Part shown: in pieces, positions 1 through 11,500 of the stretch
How the letters are laid out: each line of letters starts with the position of its first letter
Position numbering within the stretch: position 1 is the first letter of the stretch
From: Arion vulgaris
Taxonomy: Eukaryota; Mollusca; Gastropoda; Stylommatophora; Arionidae
Length of the DNA: 64,000 nt
NCBI GenBank assembly: GCA_020796225.1
Contig: CM036775.1
Coordinates: forward strand, 3,628,393-3,692,392
Reading direction: 5' to 3'
Notes under the pieces: generated by a model
Seen by the model: the letters and a program-made list of their open reading frames with translations, nothing else
Database searches by the model: none
Told to the model about the DNA's origin: nothing
Position numbers and translations under genes: made by a program

Positions 1-307
1 CAACTTTTTGGTGTTCCACTTAATTGTTCTCCATGTCTCCGCTCCATTACATATTAACTGGAGTCAGTTAATGTGTTGCTGTAGCTGTTCCTCTATTGTC
101 GATGTGATTGCCTGATACTCAGCAAAAATAAATTTGTTCAAGAGTTCCCTAAGGTCCGGGGTGGAGGGAGGGAGGGAGTGAGAGGGAGAGATCTGAATGT
201 CATCTCAGTTTCCTCTACCCATATTGGGGAGTTGCTATTCTGAATTGCAATTTATGTGATGGTGTCTGGAACACTTCTAAGCATGCTTTTTATCCAACTC
301 CTGAATT

Positions 308-548
308 AAAAGTTAATTGCATATTCTTTACAGGACTTTGAGAATCAACCCCAGCTTTGTAACGTTGTTTGTGATTTTTCTAGGCATTATTACGCTCAGT
401 AGTTTGCCATTGCTTTCTGAACGGGTGGTGCCATCGCCCTTTGTCAAACTCCACGCGAAACAATTTGCAGCCAAATTGTTCGCAGAGTGATTCTAACTCA
501 GAACGTCGAGGTTAATAGACCGAGTCACTAACCCCTAGCCACAGACGC
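308..548 (-). mobile_element. Repeat J, tRNA-like head
   Basis: Shares about 240 bp with 22642-22892 (CAGGACTTTG to AGCCACAGACGCCACCTA). On the minus strand it begins GGTGGCGTCTGTGGCTAGG, like a tRNA head. Confidence 0.65.
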
Positions 549-607
549 CACCTAACTCCAGAATACACCTTTTATAATTATGTGCTACACATTATTAGTT
601 CTTTGTC

Positions 608-860
608 CGCCCGAGTGGTTACCGTGGCCCAAATTTGGGGTGTAAAGAATAGAACCACTGTTACCTGCCACGCATGTCGTAAGAGGCGACTAAGGAGGTT
701 TGGCTGAAATCGGATGCATGTGTCCTAAACGTGTAGAAGTCTATGCGTTTAGGGGCCCACAAACCAATGTGCAACGTATACACGTTCTTGGCAAAGATCA
801 AACATATCACAAAGATGATTAAAATTGGTCGTAAAGAACGAACGCAAAGAAGAAGAAGAA
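608..860 (+). mobile_element. SINE-A copy
   Basis: Starts CGCCCGAGTGGTTACCG, contains the common core GTCGTAAGAGGCGACTAAGG and ends in GAAGAAGAAGAA. Flanked by the 10-bp target duplication GTTCTTTGTC (598-607 and 861-870), which fixes both ends and the family length of about 253 bp. No convincing tRNA B box is seen in the head. Confidence 0.9.
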
Positions 861-869
861 GTTCTTTGT

Positions 870-1140
870 CAACGGATGTCTTCATCATATTCTCAGACTT
901 CTTCTTCGCGACCACCGCTTAGACTGGAGTACCAGATTTCCCCATAAATCTCATTTATGTGGTAATCTGATTCATGCAGGCTTAGCATTGGTGTGGTTTG
1001 TATGTCACATCTTCAGCGCCATTTGGAGCTCTGGTGCTTATCCTCTGACAATGTGTCCGGTTTCAGCCAGTGTTTACTGGGTTCACTCTCCGTCAGCCTT
1101 TGGCTGCCCCAGCCGACCTGCAAGGCAGCAGGTTTTATAT
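870..1140 (-). mobile_element. SINE-E 3' part (variant tail)
   Basis: Body ACCTGCTGCCTTGCAGG plus a variant tail with ATTCATGCAGGCTTAGCATT complement on this strand. Confidence 0.65.
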
Positions 1141-1261
1141 TCTCAGATTGAGTTGGTATGACAGAGTTGCAAACACAAACCTTTGGATAAGAACAGTACA
1201 GTAACCCATGATGACTCAGGTTCATCATCATCATCAAGTAGCTTGTTCGGAGCAGAACTTT

Positions 1262-1690
1262 GCCACCTTAACAGTCCTTCAGAATTTCTAAGGTAGCTAC
1301 CTACAAGAAAATAGCAACCTGCTGCCTTGCAGGTTGGCTGGGGACAGCCAAAGGCTGACGGAGAGCCTAGTAAACGTTGGCTGAAACCGGACATGTCGCC
1401 GAAGGATAAGAACCAGAGCTCCAAATGACGCCGAATGATGTGATGTAAGAAAACGTTCTTGGCAACGGCTGTTTATATATCACAATAAGAATGATCAAAA
1501 TGGTCAAAAAGAATGATTGCAAAAGAGAGAGAAACAGTCTTTGCCAAGAACAGTTAGAATGTTGTGCCCCCATTAGGCCCCTACTAATATAGGACGAGCG
1601 CAAGGACGAACCGTAGTTTTTGGCCTTGTCAGAAAATAAGGTATAATAGACTTGAGTCTATGAATAATTGCTAGTTGTTGACAAAAAGAC
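1262..1690 (+). mobile_element. SINE-E 3' part plus flank, duplicated at 5520-5930
   Basis: SINE-E body and tail, followed by about 120 bp (CCCCCATTAGGCCCCTACTA to GAATAATTGCTAGTTGTT) that follow the other copy too. Confidence 0.75.
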
Positions 1691-1959
1691 CTTTGGATAA
1701 GAACCCAGTACAGTAACCCATGATGACTCAGGTTCATCATCATCATCAAGTAGCTTGTTCGCAGCAGAACTTTGCCACCTTAACAGTCCTTCGGAATTTC
1801 TCTCTCTCTCAAATTCCAGAAGCCCCGCCTCTGCAGCCACCATGTTCAGACCATCAGTTACATCCTGAATCCATCTTCTCCGTGGTCTTCCTCTTCTCCT
1901 CTTTGCAAGGATGCCTCCTTTCATGATGGTCTTCTCAGCCCTCCCCAGCTATAAACATA

Positions 1960-2300
1960 TATATATTTTCTTTTTTTTTTCTTTCGTCCGCTTTCAACTC
2001 AGACGAAGTTTCATCTCTGAAACTGATTTTTGTGTGAAAATCCGTTTTTCCAATTTCTTACAATGGCAGCAACGCTGCACATTGTAAATTACTTTACACT
2101 GGCAGCCGTGTGCTCAATGTACTCGTAATTAGTATTCCTCGCCATACAGGCAGATTTTCTCAGACTTCAGAGGTACTCACGTTATTGTCCTGAGTAAGAC
2201 CAGGGAACTCGAACAAATGCCGGACAGTAGGTCCGAACCCGAGCTATGAGGCATCTCACAGCTAGCAGGCCGAGCTACTATCAACTACTCTAGGCAGTCC

Positions 2301-2302
<2 letters not shown>
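1960..2302 (-). mobile_element. SINE-I (tRNA-derived)
   Basis: Minus-strand head TAGTAGCTCGGCCTGCTAGC (A box) and GGGTTCGGACC (B box), then the shared 'core' CTGATTTTTG...; a (TA)n tract lies beside it (2303-2331). Confidence 0.78.
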
Positions 2303-2331
<29 letters not shown>

Positions 2332-2387
2332 ACATATTTAGAAGATAAAAGGCTGGGGATAAACTAAAACCAAATGACAGGAACTAC

Positions 2388-2539
2388 CTTGCGGAATAGT
2401 CTAGTGCTGCCTCCTCCAGCCTGCACAGGAAAGTAAATATAGATGTTGTGGTCCTCGGCATCGACAGGCTTCTCAACAAATGGTTTCATAAACAGGTGTC
2501 CATTTACTTCTATTGAGTCTTCAGTTTCCACAACTTTAC
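2388..2539 (-). CDS. PPIP5K: PPIP5K coding exon 6
   Basis: 152 nt: [48 protein letters not shown]. This is the nucleotide-binding part of the ATP-grasp kinase domain. Acceptor CTCTCTCGCAG, donor CGCAAG|GTAGT, phase 0 out. No following exon is seen between 1 and 2387. Confidence 0.93.
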
Positions 2540-5500
2540 CTGCGAGAGAGAAAGACAAGTAATTAATGTAGTTTTATAAACAAGATAATCTCTTCTTTTT
2601 CTTTCCGTTCGTTCTTTACGACCAATTTGAAACACTCTTTGAGATATGTTTGATCTTTGTCAAGAACGTGTATATGTTGCACATTGGTTTGGAAGGCCCC
2701 TAAACGCATAGACTTCTACACATTTAGGACATGCGCATCCGATTTCAGCCAAACCTCCTTAGTCGCCTCTTACGACATGCGTGGTAGGTAACAGTGGTTC
2801 TATTCTTTACACCCAAATTTGGGTCCCGGTAACCACTCGGGCGATATGTGCATCCGATTTCAGCTAAACCTCCTTAGTCGCCTCTTACAACATGTGTGGC
2901 AGGTAACAGTGGTTTCATTCTTTACACCCCAAATTTGGGCCCCGGTAACCACTCGGGCGAACAAGACAATAACCGAGCTTCAACCACCTTGTTTCATTGA
3001 CTGACTGGACCATCATCATTGCACTTCGGTGAGTAACCATGTGTGCTCTGATCTCTTTCTTACACAGGAAGATCTCAACCGCAGTTCACGAACTGCATAG
3101 CACCAGCGAGGGTCCCTGATGTAATTTTGAAGATAGTGATGATATTTTGTAGGAATTTTATTTTTTTAAACATATTCTAATTAATTTTACTTGGGCAGCG
3201 AATTTCCAGCCAGCTCTTCTCAATTTTGAACTGCCAATGTTTCTTTTACATGTCAAATGAAACTTGGGACCTGTTTTATGGAGATCTATGGGCCTATGTA
3301 ATGATCAACGAATATCAAAGCAGGCATTGAAGTGGGATGCAAAGGGTTCAAGAAAGAGAGGATGACCTAAGGAGACCCTGAAACGAACTTTGCTGAGAGA
3401 GGCAAGAAATATCGGTTTCAGTTCCATGGACGAGATTGAGCGAGTTGCCCAGAATAGAGCGGTATGGAGAAATTACTTGCAGGCCCTATGTAACGTATAA
3501 TGGTATGAGAGGAATTATTATTATGGGCTTATGTATTATCGTCTGTCTCCGATAGAACTAGAAACTAGATCTTACCTACACTGAGATCAGGGATCTCTGG
3601 ACAAATATCCAGATGGCTCCACGATGGAGAGAACCGGTTACCTTTGTCACGAGAGGCGAGCACCTACCCTATACAGAGACCCAACTTCATTGATTGACTG
3701 AGTCTTCTTTGTTCGTTCTACATCATCCATTTGTTAAACCCCTACTTCTCTCTCTCGATCCCCGTTAAACCACTATTTGAGACCACATGCCTTACTTGGA
3801 CATGTTGGTCTACTGTTTTATTTTCTGGTAGCATTTTTCTCATGTTTGAGCTTGTAGGACCTAGTTTGCCTGTGCGTCGCGGGCTCGCAAGGAGCAAAGA
3901 ATAATAACTCAGGCTCAATAGCTCAGATCACATACAAATCATAAAGAGTCGTTAACAAGAGGTCAATATGGAGCGTTCAAGAAAGTAGGACCCAGTTCGT
4001 CACCCGGCTTATGTGAGACAGTACAGCATAGCGCCCGAGTGGTTAGCGGGGCCCAAATTTGGGGTGTAAAGAATAGAACCACTGTTACCTGTCCACATGT
4101 CGAAGAGGCGACTAAGGAGATTTGGTTGAAATCGGATGCATGTGTCCTAAGCGTGTAGAAGTCTATGCGTTTAGGGGCCCATCAAACCAATATGCAACGT
4201 ATACACGTTCTGGCAAAGATCAAACATATCACAAAGAGTGATTAAAATTGGTCATAAAGAACGAACGCAAAGAAGAAGAAGAAGTACAGCATATCTTGCT
4301 TGAATGTCCTGGACTACATAAAGTTATATAAGAACTCCTCCTACCACACCCATCTGTTCATAATACACTTTATACTAGTCTTTCACAATTACAGAACACA
4401 TACAGATTCTACAAACTGGCATTGACAGCCCAAGAGTGAAAACTCGCAGCCCTGGTTAGAAGAAGAAGAAGTCACCTGGCTTTCATAGGGCAGCACATCC
4501 GATTTCTGCAATGCTTTTTATTTACTAGGGTAACCCTATCTCAGTTGTCTTTTATGATGCGCATTGTAGGTTGCTCTAGAACAAAAACTCAGATATTTAA
4601 CTCTAATGTTAAAGCAGTTCTACTGTACGGGTCAGAAACATGAAGAACAACTAAAACAATAGCGCATAAATTGCACACATTCATCAACTGGTGTCTGCGC
4701 AGAATAGAAGGAATAAAATGGTATGATAGGGTCACAAATGAGGAACTTATGGAGAGAACAAGACAGATTCCAGTGAACGAACAGGTTAAAAAAGACGCTG
4801 GAGCTGGATAGGACACACTTTGTGAAAACCGGAGGGAATATAACAAGAAGGGTCCTTGCCTGGAACCCGCAGGGACAGCGAAAGAAAAGGAGGCCGAGAA
4901 ATACATGGAGACGAGATTTGGAGGCGGAGATCAACAATATAAAGAGCTGGAGGGAGCTGCAGGAGATAGGAAGACTTGGCATGAGTTGGTTGAAGGCATA
5001 TGCCCCAATCCGGGGTAAAAAGGCAAAGAGAGAGAGAGAGATTGTAGGTTGCAGTGTTACTATTCTTTGATCCCCTTGCTAACCCCAGCAACACGTGAGC
5101 GAGGCATAACTAATTAACTAACTAGCTAACTAACCAACAAAGTGATGACAACTTACATTCCAATTCATTGTCTCTATCCAGTACTGCAAATCTAGGATGT
5201 GGTATATTGTTCTCTTTCATCATAGCATAAACTTTTGGCCTGTCAAAAAATAATGTCCAGAAAAATATGATTGATTGATAGGACCGTCATGTCACAAATT
5301 TTTGGCCTGTCGGAAAATGTTTGCTTTCATTTGTTCTTCTTGACCATGTTAATCATTCTTATTGTGATATATAAACAGTCTTTGCCTACTACTGCCTTGT
5401 AGTTAGATTCGGGACAATCAAAGGCTAGTAGAGCAAACCGTATACAAAACTGGACGGTAGACAAACTAAGTAGCCAAAAAGACTGGTAACCTGGGCAGAT

Positions 5501-8500
5501 GACGCTCAACAACCCGAGAGGGAAGGTTGTCTAAGGTTAGCTACCCTACAAGAAAATAGCAGCCTGCTGCCTTGCAGGTTGGCTGGGGACAGCCAAAGGC
5601 TGACGGAGAGCCCAGTAAACATTGGCTGAAACCAGACACGTCGCCGAAGGGAAAGCACCAGAGCCCCAAATGACGCCGAATGATGTGACGTAAGAAAACG
5701 TTCTTGGCAAAGGCTGTTTATATATCACAATAAGAATGATCAAAATGGTCAAAAAGAATGATTGCAAAAGAGAGAGAAACAGTCTTTGCCAAGAACAGTT
5801 AGAATGTTGTGCCCCCATTAGGCCCCTACTAATGTAGGACGAGCGCAAGGCCGAATCGTAGTTTTTGGCCTTGTCAGAAAATAAGGTATAATAGACTTGA
5901 GTCCATGAATAATTGCTAGTTGTTAGCAGAAGGACTGTTATAATAGCACTAGTGAAGGTACAGGTGCCCTTGGGGAGTCTCTGTGGCTAAGTGTTGCAGC
6001 CCTTGCCTTGTGCTCCAAAGGTCATGGATTCGAATCAACTGCGCTGTTCTGCTCCCATGAATTTTTCAGAGACCCTAGGATTATTGACAGAGTTACGAAG
6101 TTTGTGCAATAATATCGGCAGGTGGCTGCCATTTCTGCGGAGAACAGATGAATACGGCTGGGCAGATGGCGCTCATAAGCCCGGGAGGGCAGGCCATCTA
6201 AGGGTTGCTGCCCTAATGGAAAATGGAAACCTGCTGCCTTGTGGGTTTTGGCTGGGGACAGCAAAAGGCTAGCAGAGAGCGAACCGTACACAAACGCTGG
6301 TTGAAATCAAACACACCACCCAAGGATAAGCACTTGAGCTCCAATTGGTACTGAAGGCTGTGCACGTACATCCTGTTCTGATGTTTGGCTGTTTATATAT
6401 CACAATAGAATGATAAAAACGGCTTAAGAACGATCGCGAGAAGAGAAGAAGATGAATACGGGGTAAACCCAGTGTAATGAGGTCAATCTTTTGGTTTTAG
6501 ACATATGTGCTCAGTCGCCACCAAGATGTAGCGATGTATCGTTTTTCGAACAAAAAGGCCAAATCAGGTAACTTAATGGTAAATACATTTTTTGTAAGAG
6601 TAAATAAAATAAAACGTACTGATAAATAAACCTTATACTTATATATATTCCTCCTGTACCATTATATGCCTGCAAATAATTTCTCCTTGCCGCTCTGTTC
6701 TGGGCAAATCACTCAATCTCTTCCATAAAATTGAATTCGATATTTCTTGCCTCTCTCAGCAAAGTTAGTTTCAGGTTTCCTTAGGCGTCCTCTGTTTTTG
6801 AACCATTTACCTCCCACTTCAATGCCTGCTTTGTGATTCTTTGATAAATTCTTCTCAAGGTGTATCCAACATATCTCCATCTTCTCCTTCTTATAACAAT
6901 TGTTACTAGTGGTTGACCAAACATTTCTCTGATTTCACCACCTCTCCTGAATTCGTTCCATTTTATGTTCATTAGTTTTTGCAGGCATCTCTTTTCAAAT
7001 GCGTTCCACTCCCATTCTAAATCTTTAGCCATTTTCCAACCCTCGCTGGCATATGTTAGAATTGATACAACATTTCACCCGAGTGGTTACCGAGCCCAAA
7101 TTTGGGGTGTAAAGAATAGAACCACTGTTACCTGCCATGCATGTCGTAAGAGGCGACTAAGGAGGTTTGGCTGAAATCGGATGCACGTGTCCTAAATGTT
7201 TAGAAGTCTATGCGTTTAGGGGCCTACCAAACCAATGTGCAACGTATACACGTTCTTGGTAAAGATCAAACATATCACAAAGAGTGATTAAAATTGGTCG
7301 TAAAGAATGAATGCAAAGAAGAAGAAGATACAATATTTGAATTGAAAATGTGAACAGACACCCCAGACTGCAGAGCATATACTTCAAGACTGCCTTGAAT
7401 ATGATATATTGAAGCAAACTCATTGGTTTTGTGAAATAAAAATGGAAAGAAAACTACACGGACCTCTGTGTGAGCTATGAAAGACAGTGAAGTTTATACA
7501 TACTAGGGACAACACTGAATATATAGACAGTCCTGAAAAATGATGTGGAGACAAAACAAATGAAGGATTCAACCCCGGATACGACAACATAAATACAATA
7601 AACAGAAAAGCGCAAATACTTCAGACTTAAAATGGGACACTGCGGCCTCAGAGCATACCTCCATAGATAGGTCTCAGGGACGTAGCTGCCTGCACCTATT
7701 GAGCACCATAGCAGTCCCCAGAATACATTCTGCAAGATTGATCTAGTCTGAGAATGGAAATCTGGCCAACAGAAACAACCCTACAAAACAAACTATGAGG
7801 AACCGGTGAAGGCCTCAAGAGCACTCTCCCGTTTATGACACATACCGTAGCAGTCGCTCCGTAGCAGTATTGTAGCAGTCGCAAAACAGAAATTGTTGCA
7901 GAAGAAAAAAGAATATATAGACAACATTTCAAGCAAATGAAAGGAAGAAAGAATGATTTCCTACATGTGACGTTCAACAAGTGAGGACAGGAATTAGTTC
8001 TCCTACCTCCTGCATAAAGAACAGAAGTATGAAGTGACAAGACACTTCGCACAGTAAGGTTTGCAGTTTAAGTCTGCAATTTGTTACGTCTGCAATTTGT
8101 TACGGTTAGTAATTTGTTATGGCCTGCAATTTGTTACGGTCAGCAATTTGTTATGGCCTGCAATTTGTTACGGTCTGCAATTTGTTATGCCTGCAATTTT
8201 ACGGCAGCAATTTGTTATGGCCTGCAATTTTTACGCCTGCAATTTTAATTTTCCAAACTGGCATGCACTTACCTGCTCTGCAACGTATACTGCATCTCAA
8301 GGTCATTGACGACAAATGGGTTCCGCAGATTTTTGTAGGCTATAGCTTTCTCAAGTGGGAAACCATGAGAGAAAAAAGAAACAAATCCGTTGACAATCGG
8401 CCAATCCTCCACAGGTTTGTTTAAAATTGTATCGTCATCAAAAACAAGAACCTGTTAAAAAAGAAATGAAACAATTAATATTTGTTTTTTGACCATCTAA

Positions 8501-11500
8501 AAGAATTTCAATGTTATATGTTCTCTATGATAAACTAAAGTGGAGCGTCTGGTCAAATGGACTATAGCGCTAGCTCCCATGTGGGAGACTAGGGTTCAAC
8601 CCCCGGTACAGCCAATGAGTTTTTTCTGTTGGGGGCATAAAGAAAAATCCTAACCTGAACAGTTTTGCTACAACTGCACTAGCCATGCGGCCATTAAATT
8701 CCATAGGCACATGTCCCCCCTGTCCTACACTGACTTAAAAAGCGGTATTACAGGTAGTGACTACCATTTTGGGTTTTTTTTTATAAACTGATAAACTAAA
8801 GTCATGATTTTACCTGTAGTCTTTCAATGGTCATATACTTTTTATGATAGATTAGAATCCTGACCTTACTTGTAGTAATAGAAGAGAACTAGTCACGACA
8901 GAGATGAAGTGTCTACGCAGATGTCTAGGAGTATCAAGAAGAGACCGGTTGAGAAATGAACATATCAGGAAAATAGTGGGTACAACACCAGTACTTAACA
9001 TTAAAAAAACCAAATTAAATGGTTCGGTCACATAAGCAGATTACCAACAGACAGTGCATCTCAAAGAGCAATGCTACTCCAATAAAGTGGATACAAAGCA
9101 AAAGGCAGTCCACGCAAATGGTGGACCTCAGAAATCACTGAGGTGGTGAATAAGCACTGTTTATGAAGAACACAAGAGCCTGTTCTAGAAATCTCTTCTT
9201 ATCCTGACGGTGTGAGGCAAGACAGGATTAGAGAAAAGTAGAAGATCTGCAGTTCTCCATGATAAATTAAAATCCTGATTTTACCTGTATAGTCTATCTT
9301 CCTCTACATCCTTCACCCATTAGGGAGGCATAGGTCCATAACCAAGGTCTTTCAAGTCCGCCCATCCAAGGCCATCTTTTCCAGATCTCTCTACTCTCTC
9401 CCATTTTCTTGCATTCCGTTTCCAACTCCCACCTCCAGGTGTTCCTGGGTCCTCCCTTACCTCTATTAATCCTGGAGATCTTTGGGTTGAAAGAAGGTGA
9501 GTCAGAAGCCTGATTTCCTTTCGGATTTCACTGTGTTGCTTCAGAAGTCCTTCCTGCGGGGTCCTTCTTCTTCCTCGGGTGGCGAGCTATAACTTTCTCA
9601 GGTTGTGGTTTCTGTAGCTATCTAGTGGTTTCTTTTATGGGGTGGGGTAGCTAGCCCCATGCCCAACCTCCTTTGTTGTCTCTTATAATATGCGTGGCAG
9701 GCAAGTGGTTCTATTCTTTACACCGCTAATGTGGGCCTCAGTAACCACTCTGGCGCTGTAGTTTTTCAATGTTATATACTCTCTTGCCATTTTAGCCTGG
9801 ATTGCTTCAACCAACTCATGCCAAGTGTTTCTATCTCTAGCTATCTTATGCAGCTCCCTCCAGCCCTTCTTTATATTGTTGATCTCTGCCTCCAAATCTA
9901 TATTATAGGAAATCAAAAACACTTACCTGGAGCCTTTCAAAATTATCCACAAGCCTTCGGATGATTTCATTCATTGGTTTTGAGTTTGACTTTTTGGACA
10001 TTGCACAGATGCCAAGCACAACTTTCCTATCCTATACAATAAAAAACATGCAAACATTATCATTAAGAATCAATTAATAAACTCAAGAGTGCCTGAGTGG
10101 TTACCGGGGCCCAAATTTGGTGTGTCAAGAATAGAACCACTGTTACCTGCCATGCATGTGTCCGCTAGGGAATGCTAACCCGAAACAGATGCTTGTAGTA
10201 AACAGATGCACCAGGCCGTAAGGCGCATAACATGGTGCAACGACCCTCACAATGAGGAATGGGATAACGGATTCTACGGTCGTCAATCTGCCTCTGAGAT
10301 TTAGCCACGCAGTAAGAATGTCAGACCTACCATCACAAGGGTAGCCATAACTTACTGCAGGAAGAGGTCAGCACAAATGGGAAAGCAGAAATCATAGGAA
10401 TTATATCCTACAGAACTGTCCCCAGTATGCAGACTTGAGAAGAAAGAGGTGACCCACTTACACCAGCGTCCAAGACAAACTGTATGGCATAGCTGATAAT
10501 CTGAGACAGATTGCTGCCTTTATTAGAGAATCCGAAATCCCAATCTAGTGAGAACTCAGAAGACAAACTCTATGGTGTGGCTGATAATCTGAGACAGACA
10601 GCTGCCTTTATTAGAGAATCCGAAATCCTTCTTTCTTGCGCTGTCTTATACCAATCTTAATCACTTTTGTGATATGTTTGATCTTTGCCAAGAACGTATC
10701 GTTGCATATTGGTTTGATAGGCCCTAAACGATAGACTCTCTAACGCTAGGACACATGCATCCGATTTCAGCCAAACCTCCTTAGTAGCCTCTTACGACAT
10801 GCGTGGCAGGTAACAGTGGTTCTATTCTTTACACCAATTTGGGACCCGGTGACCACTGCGGAATCCAAATCCTAATCTAGTGAGAACTCAGAAGACAAAC
10901 TATATGGTGTGGCTGATAATCTGAGGAAGACGGCTGCCTTTATTAGAGAATCCGAAATCCCAATCTAGTGAGAATGCAGAAGACAAACTGTATGGTATGG
11001 CTGATAATCTGAGACAGACGGCTGCCTTTATTAGAAAATCCAAAATCCCAATCTAGTGAGAACTCAGAAGACAAACTGTATGGTGTGGCTGATAATCTGA
11101 GGAAGACGGCTGCCTTTATTAGAGAATCCGAAATCCCAATCTAGTGAGAACGCAGAAGACAAACTGTATGGCATGGCTGATAATCTGAGGCAGACGGCTC
11201 CCTTTATTAGAGAATCCGAAATCCCAATCTAGTGAGAGCTCAGAAGAAGAAAGATAAACTCAGAGAACCGAAGTAGCGCAGATGTTAGTGAACTCGCTTC
11301 TTAGGCTAATGGTCCGGGTTCAATTCCACAGTGGGCGTGGAACATTATTCCAACCGTAACTGCTCTCAAGTCAACCCAGCCTCAATTGGGTACAAGAAGA
11401 AGCATTGGTAGGTAAGGCGGCTGGTGTGATGTTGACAATATCACCAGTCGTGGCCTGACGCAATGAAAATATAAGCCTAACACCGTATTACCCAATATGC

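Larger units (their letters stand above)
10156..11252 (+). mobile_element. Element G with its 3' part amplified six times
   Basis: The first ~320 bp match 38982-39300. The 3' segment then repeats in 88-bp units (GACAAACTGTATGGTGTGGC... to GTGAGAACTCAGAA), and the whole ends in GAAGAAG-like sequence. SINE-A (10629-10858) interrupts unit two. Confidence 0.82.

Noticed and set aside
1143..1924. Minus-strand frames with DDDDEPESSWVTV
   Set aside because: Poly-Asp comes from the (GAT)n tails of non-LTR elements read in frame; not a gene.
4589..5094. Three overlapping minus-strand frames of about 100 codons
   Set aside because: Antisense of a plus-strand reverse transcriptase tail ([16 protein letters not shown]).
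5984..6036. A genuine tRNA gene from the A and B boxes
   Set aside because: No acceptor stem or cloverleaf, and the unit continues into a repeated SINE body.
8061..8424. Plus-strand frames across the 22-bp array and PPIP5K exon 4
   Set aside because: They follow the tandem repeat and the antisense of a real exon.
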